NCBI RefSeq assembly: GCF_008831285.2
Contig: NC_045139.1
Coordinates: 15,978,354-16,042,353 of the forward strand
Reading direction: 5' to 3'
Length of the DNA: 64,000 nucleotides
From: Nymphaea colorata
Lineage: Eukaryota; Streptophyta; Magnoliopsida; Nymphaeales; Nymphaeaceae
Shown here: positions 19,401 to 31,899 of the stretch, one piece after another
Numbering within the stretch: the first letter of the stretch is position 1
How the letters are laid out: each line of letters begins with the position of its first letter
Position numbers and translations under genes: made by a program
The notes under the pieces: model-generated
Database searches by the model: none
What the model saw: the letters and a program-made list of their open reading frames with translations, nothing else
What the model was told of the DNA's origin: nothing

Positions 19401-19807
19401 TAGAAGCTAGACTGTTGTTAAACTTTGGCTTCTGAACGAGTTTCAATCGAGTCATTTGGTTAATGAGTCGAGCTCGAGTTCATGAGACGACTCGTTCAAA
19501 CAATCGAGTTGAGTTCGAGCTCAACTCGTAACTACCGAGTCGAGTTCGAGCCTTAATCGAGATAGTCGAGTCTTAATCAAGTCGATATATTCAAACTAGT
19601 TTACGAGTTTGTCGAGCTCGAGATCAATACATAATGATAAATATCAACTATATTTAAACGAGTTTATCGAACCTTAATCGAGTCGAGCTCGAGTTGCTTC
19701 CGTCGAGCTATTCTCGAGTTCGATCCGAGTCGAACTCGAGGTTTCATTAATCGAACCAAGCTCAAGCTCACTGAACTCTTGCTAGACTCGGCTGGTGTTC
19801 ACCCCTA
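19401..19807. mobile_element. hAT-like miniature transposon (407 bp) with perfect 8-bp target duplication
   Basis: ATTGTGAG flanks both sides (19393-19400 and 19808-19815). The right end reads GTTCACCCCTA, so the inverted end is TAGGGGTGAAC; the left end TAGAAGCTAG is degenerate. The interior is built from overlapping GAGTCGAGCTCGAG-like palindromes. The element at 55195-55649 has the same composition and similar ends, so they look like one family. Confidence 0.75.
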
Positions 19808-20779
19808 ATTGTGAGGAGACGGTGCACCATCTTTTTATAGAGCCCAAAAGTATAGTACCTATTAGAATCAAACTAACAATGTATTTCTTCTTAGTTCGAC
19901 CAACTACATTTACTTCAAGTGAGTAAAAAGTACGTTACTGTTCATCCATAAGGCGGAGAAGGATAGCATCTATTGGAATCTTTTGATACCATAAGACTGA
20001 TTATTAAAAGCAACTGTTGCAAAATTGAGTCCCAAACAGCGCATCGGATATGAATCACATTCTACTGTATCCAAATCCAGATGTGAAATACTCATATTAG
20101 TATTAGGTTCGAGCCTGAAAACTGTCAATTAACTTTAAAGTTAATCCACGCCCAAATTTTGTGGCATTACTGGGTCGAACAAAAGCAGCCCATAAAAAGT
20201 ACTGGGTCGGATAAAAGCGAGCAAAATACATGCATTTAACATGTAAAATTTATATTAAGAAACCCAAAATGGATCTCAAATCTGGATCTAAACTGAAATA
20301 CTTTAATATGGGAGCCACAATATAAACAAACTTGGGATTTGACCAATACTTGAAAAAGAAAATTAAGATTTTTAATTTGTAGCCAAAACTTCAGATTTAA
20401 GGTCAGATGCAAATAGGATCTGACCTTAAATATGAGTACCTGAGATTTCCATGGATCTCAAATCAGATCCGAAACTATCATATGCCCATAAAATAAATCC
20501 GGTAGTGAAGAGAAGACGGACCCGAATTCAACCCGAAGCGAGGGAGCTCAAGCTAAGGGGAAGCCCCAAGCGCTGCTCTCCAGCCGTTGCGGTTTGGGTG
20601 CCGAGGAGAGGACAGCCTGCCGATGCACGGCCACGTAATTTGGTCCAGCGCTCTTCGAAGGTCTCTGCTCTTCGGCGCGCTACCAGCAAGACGGTCGATC
20701 CGGCGCCTCCAGCCCCACTTTTATCGGTTCCCGATCTTGGTGGGGCTGTGTGGCTAAGGGAATTTTTGCTCAGCTGCCC

Positions 20780-23700
20780 ATGGCTGCTGCTGCTGCTGCA
20801 GTTGCGGCTTCACTTTCCACTTCTCTTGCCAAACCCGTCCTTGTCGATCGTCCTGTCTATCTGCCTCGCTTCTTTCTTCCATTCTCGTTGACGTGCACCC
20901 CCAACCGCTCCTTGAGAAGAAGAACCGCCACCACCTCCACCACTACCACCACCACCGTTTGTTGTGCCTCCGAGACCAGGCCACAGTCGACCGCTCCCCA
21001 CCAGAAATGGCAGTCGTTTCGCAAAAAGAAAGTGGTCATGCGAGTCGGATACGTCGGTACAGAGTATAGAGGCAAGCCTGCCTTCTCCTCCCTTCTCCCA
21101 CTCTTTTTCTTTCTGTGGAAATATCGACTTCAATTTGACAGACATTGCTCTTTCCATCAGGTTTGCAACGGCAGCGAGATACTGGCCCACCGAGTAAGAA
21201 CCCATTCCTTCTTCCATATACATTGGGTTTTTATTTCTGTGTTCCCGTCTTTGTGGTCCACAACATCTAGAGGCTCATGATTCAAATGTTCTACGGGATT
21301 CAAATTGGCCGACTGAATCCGGATATCAAGTTTCGACCCCATTGCGTGCTTGATTCTCTTGGTTAATTTCGATCGTTTCGTTGAGTTTTGTTTGATATGC
21401 TGCTTTCAGCTAAGCTGCTGCAGCCTCATGATCACTCAAGAATTTGCAGACACCTAAATTTGCTCTGTAGTCGTTGCCTAAGTAGCAGCTGATTCCTTTT
21501 GATAAAGTGTTCTGTTAATCCGCTCATTGATCATGTAATCTAGGAACTACTTGTTTTCTAATATGGCAAAACTGTAGAAAGAAGTGGGTTCTTTCTGCAT
21601 GTAAGATAACATCATCCCCAGTTCAATATATCTTGGAGGGTCTATGTGCCTTTTTTTTTTTTCAATATTTTACCTTCTGGCCGACCTCTACTAAGATCCT
21701 GTTATTCTATGCAGCCATTGAAGGTGAACTAGAAGCTGCAATATTTAAGGCTGGTGGAATCCTCGATAGAAATTATGGGAATTTATATAAAATAGCGTGG
21801 GCACGAAGTAGCAGGACTGATAAAGGAGTGAGTCGTTAAAACCTCGTAGATATAAGATCCTGAATTGATTAAAGGAGGCATCAGAGAGATAATATTTACG
21901 GGATGCCCTACTTCTTGCTCAGATTTCTGTTTTTGTTAGTTGTGACTTGTAAGGAAAGACAAAAGTAACTGTACTTCTGTAAGAACACTTGGCTCACACG
22001 AATTTGCATGTTAAGTAAACAGGCGATTCATTTTATGTCCTTGGATGTTTGTCACATTAATTTTTATACTAAGAATTTGGACAGATGACCAGCATTGAGG
22101 TATAAGGCTGTCCTTTTACTCCTAACATATTATATAAATTGGCCTGCACGAGTTAATATGCTTATAGGCTTTGTTGTTTGAAGCAACCACATTGATAGCA
22201 TTTACATGACATTATGAAGTTAGGAAGTGGGACATGTATGGCTTAATCTTGACTATAGAACAAAGACAGCCTTATATCTGAAGAGCTAAGGAACAAAAAT
22301 AATTCATTAGCACAAAAGTAAAAGCAATTTACTCAGTGACGCCGAAATGACATCCTATGACATGCCCACAAAATTATTGGCGTGCTCAAGCAATCTATGT
22401 CACGTTTGGAAAGCTAGAAGTATAGGGTGTTGATCAGAAGACCTTTCAGATAAACCGCCGTTAGGCATGCATGAGCCTAATTGAATGCTATCTTGAAAGA
22501 ACTATGAAAAATGAAGAAAATTTAGATATATCTCTTGGAAGACAGGAAAAGGAACAATATAATCTTGTGATGCTATTAGGATAATAGTTTTAAGTTTCAA
22601 CAAACTTAATGGACCTTGCTTGAATGCAACTTCTGATTATTCTAAATAAACAATAGCGTTTTTCTGATTCCATTTCTCTTGACATTGTGGTTTCAGTCGG
22701 TGTACTTCTTACACTCGACCTTATTATGCCTTTTTCTGAGTTTTAAATATTCATTATGAAGCTTGCAATCACTAGTCTCCCTGGTGATTTGGTAATTTCA
22801 GGTTCACTCGCTAGCCACAATGATCTCTTTAAAGATGGAGATCCCTGAGGATGCTTGGAAAAATGATCCTTTAGGCATCCGCCTCACAGATTGTGTTAAT
22901 CATCATCTACCTAGTACTATCAAAGTCTTTGGTATTTTACCTTCTACAAGGTAACCCCTTCTATATCAAAATTTTGACATCAGCTTTCTAACAGAAGTAT
23001 TACCTTTTTTCATTATCTAAATTGCAGTTTCTTTGGTTAACATGTGTTAGGTGCACTTTTTTGTTTTCTTTTGAAACTACATTTCTGATGAGTTTATTGT
23101 TGTTTGCTTTTATATTCAGGGTGATCCTGTTTGGAAACAATAATACTTTTGGACATTGAACGCATATGAAAAATTATCCAAGCCAATGAATAGGCTCTGT
23201 CCTGAACAAATTGCATGACCAGTAGCCTGTGACTGCAGATGTAATAGGAAAAAAAGAACAAAAGAACTGATTTACTAGCACTCGGCATACAGAATGCAAG
23301 GCAGAACATGGTAAAACATATTCCTTAAGTTCTTGATAAAAAAGAATCATCAGGCTTTAGGGAAGAATGAAACATTGGTGGAGTTTGAAATGGGATAGTG
23401 ATTTGCACTGAATATGCTTCTCATGAAACAGTGTTGTGAAATGTCATACCTGTACTCTTACAGGCTGGCCTACTATTTGGTCAATTACTGTTATTAATTC
23501 CATTAAGTTTACTAGAAAATTAGGAATACACCATACGCCTGTATTTATCATTTGTTGCGATGTGGTCCGACAAAGCTGACTTCTGGACCCCTGGTCAACT
23601 GAGAGGCATGGCCTATTCTCTGGGCATATGTCACTAAAGTAGCCCATATAATTAGCAAATCATGAAAGATATACAAAGAAAAGCTACTTTTCCTTGTAAC

Positions 23701-26581
23701 GTAATTAGTACTTTGATTAGGCATTTGTTCATGACTGCTGTCTGCAATATCTACAAAACAAAAAAGCTCCATCCTCATGACATGCTCACTTTTCTAAAGT
23801 TTCATGGTTCTAGATTGAATGAGAAGTTAGAGAAGCTCACTGCTTCACTCTTTGGGAAGGGCTACTAATTGCTAAATTAATGCATAACGAGATTGAGAAG
23901 AATGAAGTTGCCATTAAGCAAATCAAGACATTATATTTCACTGCATCTCATTCGCATTCTCTTCTATTTTTTCACGCACATTCTTTCCTAAATATAATAG
24001 TTGCAAGTAGATTTTCCTGTAGTATTGAGAGCTAGGGGTCTACTTTAATTATTTGTTGGCTCTCAAAGATGTTTATTGAAGCAGCAATGTTCTCCAGATC
24101 TGTGACACAGAGGCATCACCTAGCACAAGCAAGTTACATCAAGTATCAGATGCTTTAGGTTGTCTGCATATAGGTTTGTATTTTGACAGAATGACTTCCA
24201 TAGATGGTCATGTGTCGTGCCCCTGGTTTGGCTAGTTTGAAAGGGAAAGGAGGATATGCAGTTATCAACTATGTCACCTTGTGGTGAGGGTGTATATATA
24301 TGTGTGTATGTATATGTATATAAATCATTTGTTACATAGTTATTTAACTGTTTAGTAGCCATATTAATTTATATTTATATATAAATTTTGTCTAGCAAAA
24401 TAATTTAGTTATGTGCACATTTAAAATGGTCAGTTTTGACCTGGTTTGGCTGGCTGAACCAAATGTGCTGTGTCAAAGAAGCACCAGCACCAGTGTTGAC
24501 ACAGGTGCAGTAGCCATTTAGAAGCACCCATGTGACATAGGTTATTAAGATTTCTATTTTCTGGGTTTAGTGTTAATTTTAGTTTTCATATGTACTGCTA
24601 CCTTTTAGCACCATTTTTGAGTGGACATCTCACCTAGTGCCTGTTATTGCTTCTGTTCTTGGATTATGTAGGAGCTTTGATGCTCGAAGGGAATGTGTCA
24701 TCCGCAAGTATGCCTACCTTATTCCTGCTGAAGTAATAGGGATTACACATCATAGTAGTGCTGCAGAAATAGATAATCATTTAATGGAATTTTCCAGAAT
24801 ACTGAAAGTTTTTGAGGTAAAAGTTTGAAATTGAAACTAATGAAGCCTTTCATCTATTATTTACTTGTAAGCCATTTTGTAATGCACTTTGTCATTTGTC
24901 CTTTTCCTGTTCTTGCATGATGTGCCAAAACAAATAAGCCTGTACTTTATCATATTTATGTTTTCCTTTTTTACCACAAGGGAATCCAGTGCTTTGAATA
25001 TGCCAGTCTTGCTGATCCAGGAGGGGCATATTTAGCTTGTCATGCTCTGCTTCTTCAGAGTTTAAAATCCCCTGGATAATTGTCCCATTGCTTTGGTTTT
25101 ATAGTAACAGGAAGTTTAGTTTTCCTTCAACTTGGATGATTTAGTCCAAGTATCCGGTTGACCTGACTAGGTCTCCAGAGAATCCCTGCAGGCATCATGT
25201 TTTATGTCGCCTTTTTCTACTCATGACATTGCCTTTATGCTGTTCATCTTTTCAGGGAGCACATCCTTTCCATAATTATACCATACGGTCAAAATATAGA
25301 AAAGGTTCACGCAGCCTGAAACATGTCGCGTTGAGGACAAGAATATCAGATGGTCTATACCATGAAAGCAAGAACAGGAAAGTTGAATGTGCAGTCAGCA
25401 AGTCTACAAGTGAAGCAAGGAAGGATCATTTGCTGGTTAACGGTTCAGATGAAGACAATGCTGAAGATTCTGAATCTGTGAGTACAGTGCCTGATATCGA
25501 GATGAACAATGGGCAAACTGACCTTGTTGTCAGCAGGGATGAAGATGCCTTTGAAGAAAGGCAGGAACTTTTCCCTGTTAATGAATCATCAGATGAAGAT
25601 ACAGCAGAAGATTCTTTATCTGAGAATATGTTGAATGATTTAGGTTCTCCTGTGGCAATTCTTGCGAGATGGCTGAATGAGCCAGATGAAATGGACAGAC
25701 TGAGTTCTTCACACTTCAGGAGAATTGTCTCGTGCACTTGTGGAAAGCTTGAATCTGTGTCTGGGTTTCAATATATTGAAGTCTCTATATCCGGTGTGTC
25801 TTTTATGTTGCATCAAGTATGTTGCTCCATTCCTCTGTTGTTTAAGTCAAACTGATCTACTCTGGATCATTCAGTCGAAATCCATGTTGAGTCTGTCTAA
25901 GCAAATTGGTTTCTGTGGTTGCCGAATGTCATGTATCATATGGCATAGCATTTCATGCATAAATAGTTGAAGAATCATGACCTAAGTAATGATTGGACTA
26001 CGACATATTTTACTTTTGCATTGTATATTTCAGTCCTTTTTGTGAGCATTATTGTCTTCTTCTAACATGTAATAGGTTTAGGGACTGTAAATTACTTCCT
26101 TCAGTAGCTCATGTATATCTCTTTATTTAGCCTTCTCTTGTTTATGTTCCAGATCCGGAAGATGATGGGTACTGCAGTGGCTGTGAAACGGTCTCTACTG
26201 CCAAAAGATATCATTCAGTTATCTCTAAATAAGTTTTCTCGAATAGTCTTGCCTCTTGCACCATCTGAAGTTCTCATCTTAAAGAGCAATCAGTTCTCAC
26301 TGGATCGCATTTCACGTGGATGTGTTTCCAAGCCCGAAGTTGTGAGATTAATTGAATCACATGAGATCCAGAAGTCAGTTGATCAATTTCATGCTGACGT
26401 TGTATTACCTCAATTGTCTAGATTTTTGGATACATCTACATCTCCTTGGAAAGAGTGGTTGGAAAACCTTGATACTTATACCAGCATTCCTGATGACCAG
26501 CTTGAACAAGTCAGGGGTGCTTGGAGTTTATGGAGAGACAGCTATAAGTCGTCGGAACCTGAGGGAGCATCATACAAGTAA
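20780..26581 (+). CDS. TruA-family tRNA pseudouridine synthase, probably organelle-targeted
   Basis: Seven exons: 20780-21071, 21161-21193, 21715-21827, 22802-22950, 24672-24816, 25256-25816 and 26153-26581; 1722 bases, 573 residues. TruA enzymes convert uridine to pseudouridine in tRNA. Family blocks: [41 protein letters not shown] with catalytic Asp144, [24 protein letters not shown], and [15 protein letters not shown] near the end. The first 80 or so residues are basic and Ala/Ser/Thr-rich without acid residues at the start, like a chloroplast or mitochondrial transit peptide. The ATG at 20780 has a good context (CCCATGG). Intron 1 uses a GC donor. Exon 6 carries an acidic insert of about 130 residues with an internal duplication. 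Which uridines are modified cannot be told from sequence. Confidence 0.93.
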
Positions 26582-26599
26582 TGCTGTACCATTCTGTTG

Positions 26600-29500
26600 A
26601 AATAGCTGAATTAGAAGAAGTGGAAAAACATGGTACGCTTCTTTATCTCATTTCATTTCCACTGCAATATAGGAAGCTGGTTTCTATTGCCATGAACAGA
26701 AAACTAATGATGTTTCTCTCATTTATATATGTTTTCATTAAACATCTCTTGAGTCTCGTTTAGGAAAAAGCAACTTTTTTTTCTTAGCTTTTGCTCTTTT
26801 GGCGTGGATTTGAAAGGAAGAAGGTCCCACTGACCCGCATGTGAATTATATGGCGAACAACTCTTGCGGAAGAGAAGAGGAAAAAGCTCCCCTTACACCC
26901 ATTTGGCGTTTCTTTTTGCAGGAAATGTTATAAAACGTGCTTGTCTCCAATCCTGATAGGCTACTTGATTGATTGATATTTGTATCCCGGTAGGCCCTTT
27001 TTTCTTGTGTAGTTTGCTTTTTCCGTTTGTTTTTTAGATGTTATCTGCTTAAAAGCAAGCTCTTTGTCAGGTTCAGCATAAATCCACTTGAAGTTAAGAG
27101 TACACCAGCTTTGCTGTGTTCTCCTGTGGGCGAAGCTTTTTTCTTTTTTATTCTCTGATTGGTGAAGAACTTTTCCCTCAAAAAGCCTGTCAAGGAACGT
27201 CCCAAACATTTGCCGAGACAGCTTCTCTGTTCCACAGCGTTCCCTGTAATAATAACATTGGCGCTGCCATTGCTTTTGAAGGAAAGAACTGGAGGAATCT
27301 GCCTAACATTTTGCTGCTAATTCAGAAGTGGTCTTTCATGTCTACCACAGGAAGTGTTCATTTGCCTTTGCTGTATCAACATATTCATTGCCATTAAGCC
27401 CAATTAAGACGAAACTAAAAGAGTGATGGAATTTGATGGTGGTCAGATGAAACTCGGAGTTTTCCAAAGAAATTTCCCTTTGTTTTCCCTCAAAAGCACA
27501 AATCCAGGAGAAAACGAAGCACAGAAAAAAGTTGATGGTAGATGGTGTACAACTATGACTCTACTTGATAGTAAGAGGCTCAAATTTCTGAAAAATCCGT
27601 TCAGCCTATTATGTTGTGAGCGTCTAAATTTCAAACGTGAACATGTTTCTATCGTTTATCCGAAAGTTCAAAAGTTAAACGTGTTTCCGTCGGAGACTTG
27701 AATTTATTTTGTCGCCATGACTTTATGTCAGCCCACAGATGGGAGCACTCGGATTTTTTACTTTCTGGCAGAACGAGGGTCCGATACTTTTGGGCACTTC
27801 TTTGTGCATCCCATCGTTATAGCGATCAAATGCATGGTGGCTGAAACTGGGAGCGTCATGTAAAACCACCTTTCCGACTCCCATATTTTTGACCTCATTC
27901 AGCCAAATCCAGCGGTACTAACACCAGATATTGAGTTCATTAAGGACTTCTTCAGAATCTAGTATCTAGTGAGGAGCTGTCAATTAGTGTATTGTATATC
28001 CACTGTTTACATAACCAAGACTAAACATAACTAAGACGAGTATCATCCATAGGAATTGAATTGATGATTGGACTTTCACCAACCTAACAGATGAAGAGAA
28101 TGACATAAATTTTGCTATTAAAGTGAAAGCTTATGAAATCATGACAAAATAGGAAAGTATAAATATAAAATTGTATTCGGTAGGTGTGCACTAAAAAAAA
28201 TAGCTTGTCATTTGCTTTATGGAGTAATAAAACATCACTATTTTGTGGCAAAATAATAACTTTAATGCAAGGGAGAATGCGTTTAGAAAAGGACTGCTGC
28301 CATGGGACCCATAAGTCTCTTTCAACCTTGGCCTTATTTATCCATGTCAATTTTATTATATTATCCACATTCTACATGAAAAACAAAACTGAGGCCATGA
28401 ACCATGAGATATGTTCTATTTTGAAAATAATAAATTTTCTTGAGATGCATAAAATTACAACTATGGTCGTGCTTTTTAGATGGGTCTCAAAATCAGCGTA
28501 ACTGATTTTGAGGTGTTTGTGTAGTGACTGAAGCTGAGATTTGAGTTCTCACGTTCTCAAGTTATACTGTTACTTTTGTCACAAAATGGTAAAACAAGTA
28601 CCAGATATGTCTCGTTTCGTTTGTGAGTACATAAATTTTTTTGTGCCACAAACTCTAAAAATTCATTCTGAAAATGAAAGTTAAAGAGTTCTTCCGTGCT
28701 TGTTTTAATCCATGTCTGAAACTGATTGTCGATCACAGCTAGTGAGAAGTCCTGCCCAGTAGATAACTCATAATGAGTTCAACTCTATTGTGAGTTACTT
28801 CGTACTAGACGGAGCCTAAATATACCTATTTTAAAACGTGTTTTTTTTAATATAACATAAATATGCAATAACTTTAAAAATTTTACAAGAATATTGCCAA
28901 AAAATTGACTTGTTTACGGATAATCGGCCTACATTTTCAAAATGTTTTCATGCCATGGTTAAGAAACCGGATCTCAACGTATCTTTAAAGGAGTTGGCAC
29001 AATGGATAAGGTGGAGGCTAGTTAAACTGTAACACTTTTAAAAATTTAGTCTCGTATTGAAGATTGTGAAGGATCTTCTGAACTCCTTTAAAATAAATTC
29101 TCTGTATTGTAAAAAGATGTTACAATATCTAACTTAAAGCATAAAGGGTGCACCAAATGATGGAAGAAGGAATTAGCTTAACTTCATACTTACCTTAGAC
29201 GCCCTTTTTGACTTTGAATTATTTGAACTTGATCATGATTTAACAACAGAATATGCTTCTCTTAACCTAAAGTTTATATATTCTGTTGATAAATGGTGAT
29301 CAAGTTCAAATAAGTCTTCAGTCAGAGAGGGCGTCTAATTGAACATCAGTTTCTTCGTCAAACGCGAAACCGCAATCTCTGAAAGCATAAACATCCTTTA
29401 ATGAATGATTAAAATTTGAAATCCATTTTACTTCAAAACCACACCCACAGAGTAAATAAACAGCGGGTTTGAGTTTGGTATCTACCCTCAGCGATCAAAG

Positions 29501-29780
29501 GCAAAACTTCCCCAAAGTGTTTCTCTAGATTTTCCTAACTTCTATCATTTCCATGATTTGCTTCTCCGTCGTCAGCAAAGCTCACTATGCTCTCTCTCTC
29601 TTCTTCCTTCCAACCTATGGGCAAAAAAGCGGTGGCCTTTCTCCACTCCACCCCACTCCCCTCCCCCCGTTTTACTTCTCCGGCCAGATTCACCCGTACC
29701 AGCCCCCACAACTCTACCCCCCCAAATCCAGGAGCTGCTCCTGGGTTTCTTGCTAGGGCAAAAACCAGGGGCAGTTCCCC
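26600..29780. other. Intergenic, 3.2 kb, no gene seen
   Basis: This lies between the pseudouridine synthase stop and the TATA box of the HIG1-domain gene. It begins with the presumed 3' untranslated region. The frames are short, overlap on both strands and resemble no family. The only structure I see is the hairpin MITE at 29195-29338. Confidence 0.5.
29195..29338. mobile_element. Hairpin MITE, 144 bp
   Basis: The two arms (about 62 bases each) are inverted copies. Both begin TTAGACGCCCT and contain TTATTTGAACTTGATCA and CAACAGAATAT in the same order, leaving only a short loop. There is no coding capacity. No clean target duplication is visible, so the superfamily is open. Confidence 0.75.
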
Positions 29781-29785
29781 CAGTC

Positions 29786-29793
29786 TATAAATA
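29786..29793 (+). promoter_or_regulatory. TATA box of the HIG1-domain gene
   Basis: TATAAATA, about 146 bases before the ATG at 29932, in a pyrimidine-rich promoter and leader. It predicts a 5' leader of about 115 bases. Confidence 0.6.
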
Positions 29794-29931
29794 CCATTCC
29801 CTCCCCATCTTTTCTCTCCATCTGATTTCTGCAACTCCTCCTACCTTCTTTCTCTCCAGCAATTCTACTTCGGTTGTCTACCATTTTCTCCCTTATTCCT
29901 TTTTCTACTTTGTCAGAAGAGAGGAGAGATC

Positions 29932-30403
29932 ATGGACTCTGTGCGCGATTGGATTCGAGAGAACAAGCTCACCAGCATTGGTAAGGGGGGAAGAGAAAAA
30001 TTCAAGCCCCATATCTCACCTGAATTTATCCTTTTCCATCACCTTCACTTTCTTCTTGTGGATGTAAAATGTGCAGTTGGATTGACTTCTTTCTTCCTTT
30101 TGCTTCTCAGGCACATTGTGGGCAACGGCTGTTGGTGGCTCTCTCCTCTATTCGGGTCTGAAGTCGCCCCTTAAGCCCAGCCTTCGCCTCATCCATGCTA
30201 GGTAACCCTTAGTTTCCTTCTTCTTCTTCCTCCCTCTCCCTAGAAAACTCTTTCTAACAAGAAGGGAAGGAATCTGAGAAATTGGTTTTTCTTGCTGCAG
30301 GATGCACGCACAAGCACTCACTCTGGCCGTGCTTTCCGGTGCGGCGGCCGTCCATTACTATGAGAAGAAGCAAGAAGCGGCGGAACATAGCAAAATGTAT
30401 TAG
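29932..30403 (+). CDS. HIG1-domain (hypoxia-induced / Rcf1-like) small membrane protein
   Basis: Three exons (29932-29980, 30111-30201, 30301-30403) join with GT-AG introns to 243 bases, an 80-residue protein. The family are small mitochondrial inner-membrane proteins; Rcf1/HIGD1 members help assemble or tune respiratory complex IV, and plant members are often called hypoxia-responsive. Two membrane segments are visible, about residues 17-33 and 50-67, with the positively charged loop LKPSLRLIHARMHAQALT between them, which is the most conserved HIG1 stretch. The C-terminal tail is short and charged. Plant homologues I know are slightly longer, mainly at the ends. Complex IV involvement is inferred from the family and not visible here. 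Confidence 0.9.
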
Positions 30404-31899
30404 CATATCAAGGCCTTAAGACGTGAGTGGCCTAGTTATAAATGTATATGGGTATGAGTGTGTTTGTATCTATGAGATTGAGACATCTCTGTACAACTTG
30501 AAGTTGGTGATCTTCAATATTGTTAAGCATTATCAGTTCCTTCTCTTATTTTCTTGCGAAGCAGCCTCGTTCCTTACCATTGTATCATTTACAACAAGCT
30601 GCGAAGTTGTAGAGGTGGAAGACCACCCTTGTGTCGGTTGAAATATACGCCACTGCAATCTGAAACTTTTTTGTGCCCAGTGTTTTACATTAGGAAAGTA
30701 GCCACTCAACCCACCCACTGAGTGCTTGTTTCCATCCAATCACCATCTGTGAGTTTTATCCGCACAAATCTACTTTGTTAAGACAAGGAAAACAACCAAA
30801 TTTCAAGCATGAAAAGGTCGACACGTATGAACAGGAAGACACCAAAGCAGTGTGCCCGGAACAGAGCATTCAGGATGGTGGGACAGGAGAAATGGTGTAC
30901 TGATAATGAACAGAAGGCCAAGCCTTTTGGGTCCATCTGGACGATGCTAGTGTAATAAGCCTGGTTTTGGCATGTTCAGGTTTTGAACTTAGTTCCTGAG
31001 CTGGAGCTGTTTCCAAGCAGTTCAAGACAGACGCTTGATACTTTTACTAGCATAGCAAATGATGTTTTTCCGTCTTGAAGGGTTTCTCCTCATCCCAGTT
31101 ACAGATCTGCACAAACAGTTGACCACAGATGCTGTTTGGAAGGCAACGACTAATTATTTGATCGAAATGATGGGGAAAAAATTCTTCCTTTTAAGACGGG
31201 GAAAGCCATTTGAGTTTGGTGCACCTGGTTGAGCCAACTAGACGGAACTCGAGCTAGATATTATTAAATTGTTGAACGGATTTGCTATTTTTACTTTCAA
31301 AATATGCCTACTCGTCTGCCCTCCTTAAACCTTACGGATCTGATTGTTTCATGTCTGTATAAAGTTTTAAATTCTGCTCAACGGTGCATAATTTAACCTT
31401 CACCAAATTCTAACCTTCACCAACCTATTGAAACTCATGGCGCCCACAAGATTTCTCTGCTTCTAAGGAATCGCAGGCATGTAGTTATTAGCGTTGTGGG
31501 CAGGCAAAAATCAAAGGAATCGTGCCAAGGGACACATCAATTCAATCAAATCCTCCCCATCAAAACACTTAATATTCTTCAATTTCTTCCCTTCATATTA
31601 AATTGGCTCAATTTGCAAGTAGGACAATCCTGCAGTTTTTTGCTCAATTTCTTATACATCGAGCCAACATCCAATTCGATATCTATTCAGCCATTGTTTT
31701 TCATATTAAAGATATGTGGCAAGAAGACCCTACCCTCTTTTAACTTTCATTTTGGTCCAAGATGCATATCTTATAAAGACAAAAGAAAAAAGATAGAGAG
31801 ATCTTAACATAAGCCCAACCTAACTAACAAGGTGCGCAGTAGCATATACCATATAGCCCACTTTATTAAATCATTCCAAGCAGCTAGCTAGAAAGAACA
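30404..31899. other. Intergenic, 1.5 kb, convergent gene ends
   Basis: The stretch separates the 3' ends of the HIG1-domain gene (plus) and the neprosin-domain gene (minus), so it should hold both 3' untranslated regions. No gene, repeat or RNA feature is recognisable. Confidence 0.5.

Larger units (their letters stand above)
12100..20700. other. Intergenic, 8.6 kb, rich in transposon remnants
   Basis: No gene is recognisable. The stretch holds two hAT-like miniature elements (14260-14601 and 19401-19807), an LTR-like segment (about 15927-18490), a 73-bp tandem duplication (18775-18920) and one copy of a dispersed AT-rich repeat (about 13480-13830). The 140-residue frame at 17728-18150 on the minus strand lies inside the LTR-like segment and matches nothing I know. 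Confidence 0.55.
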
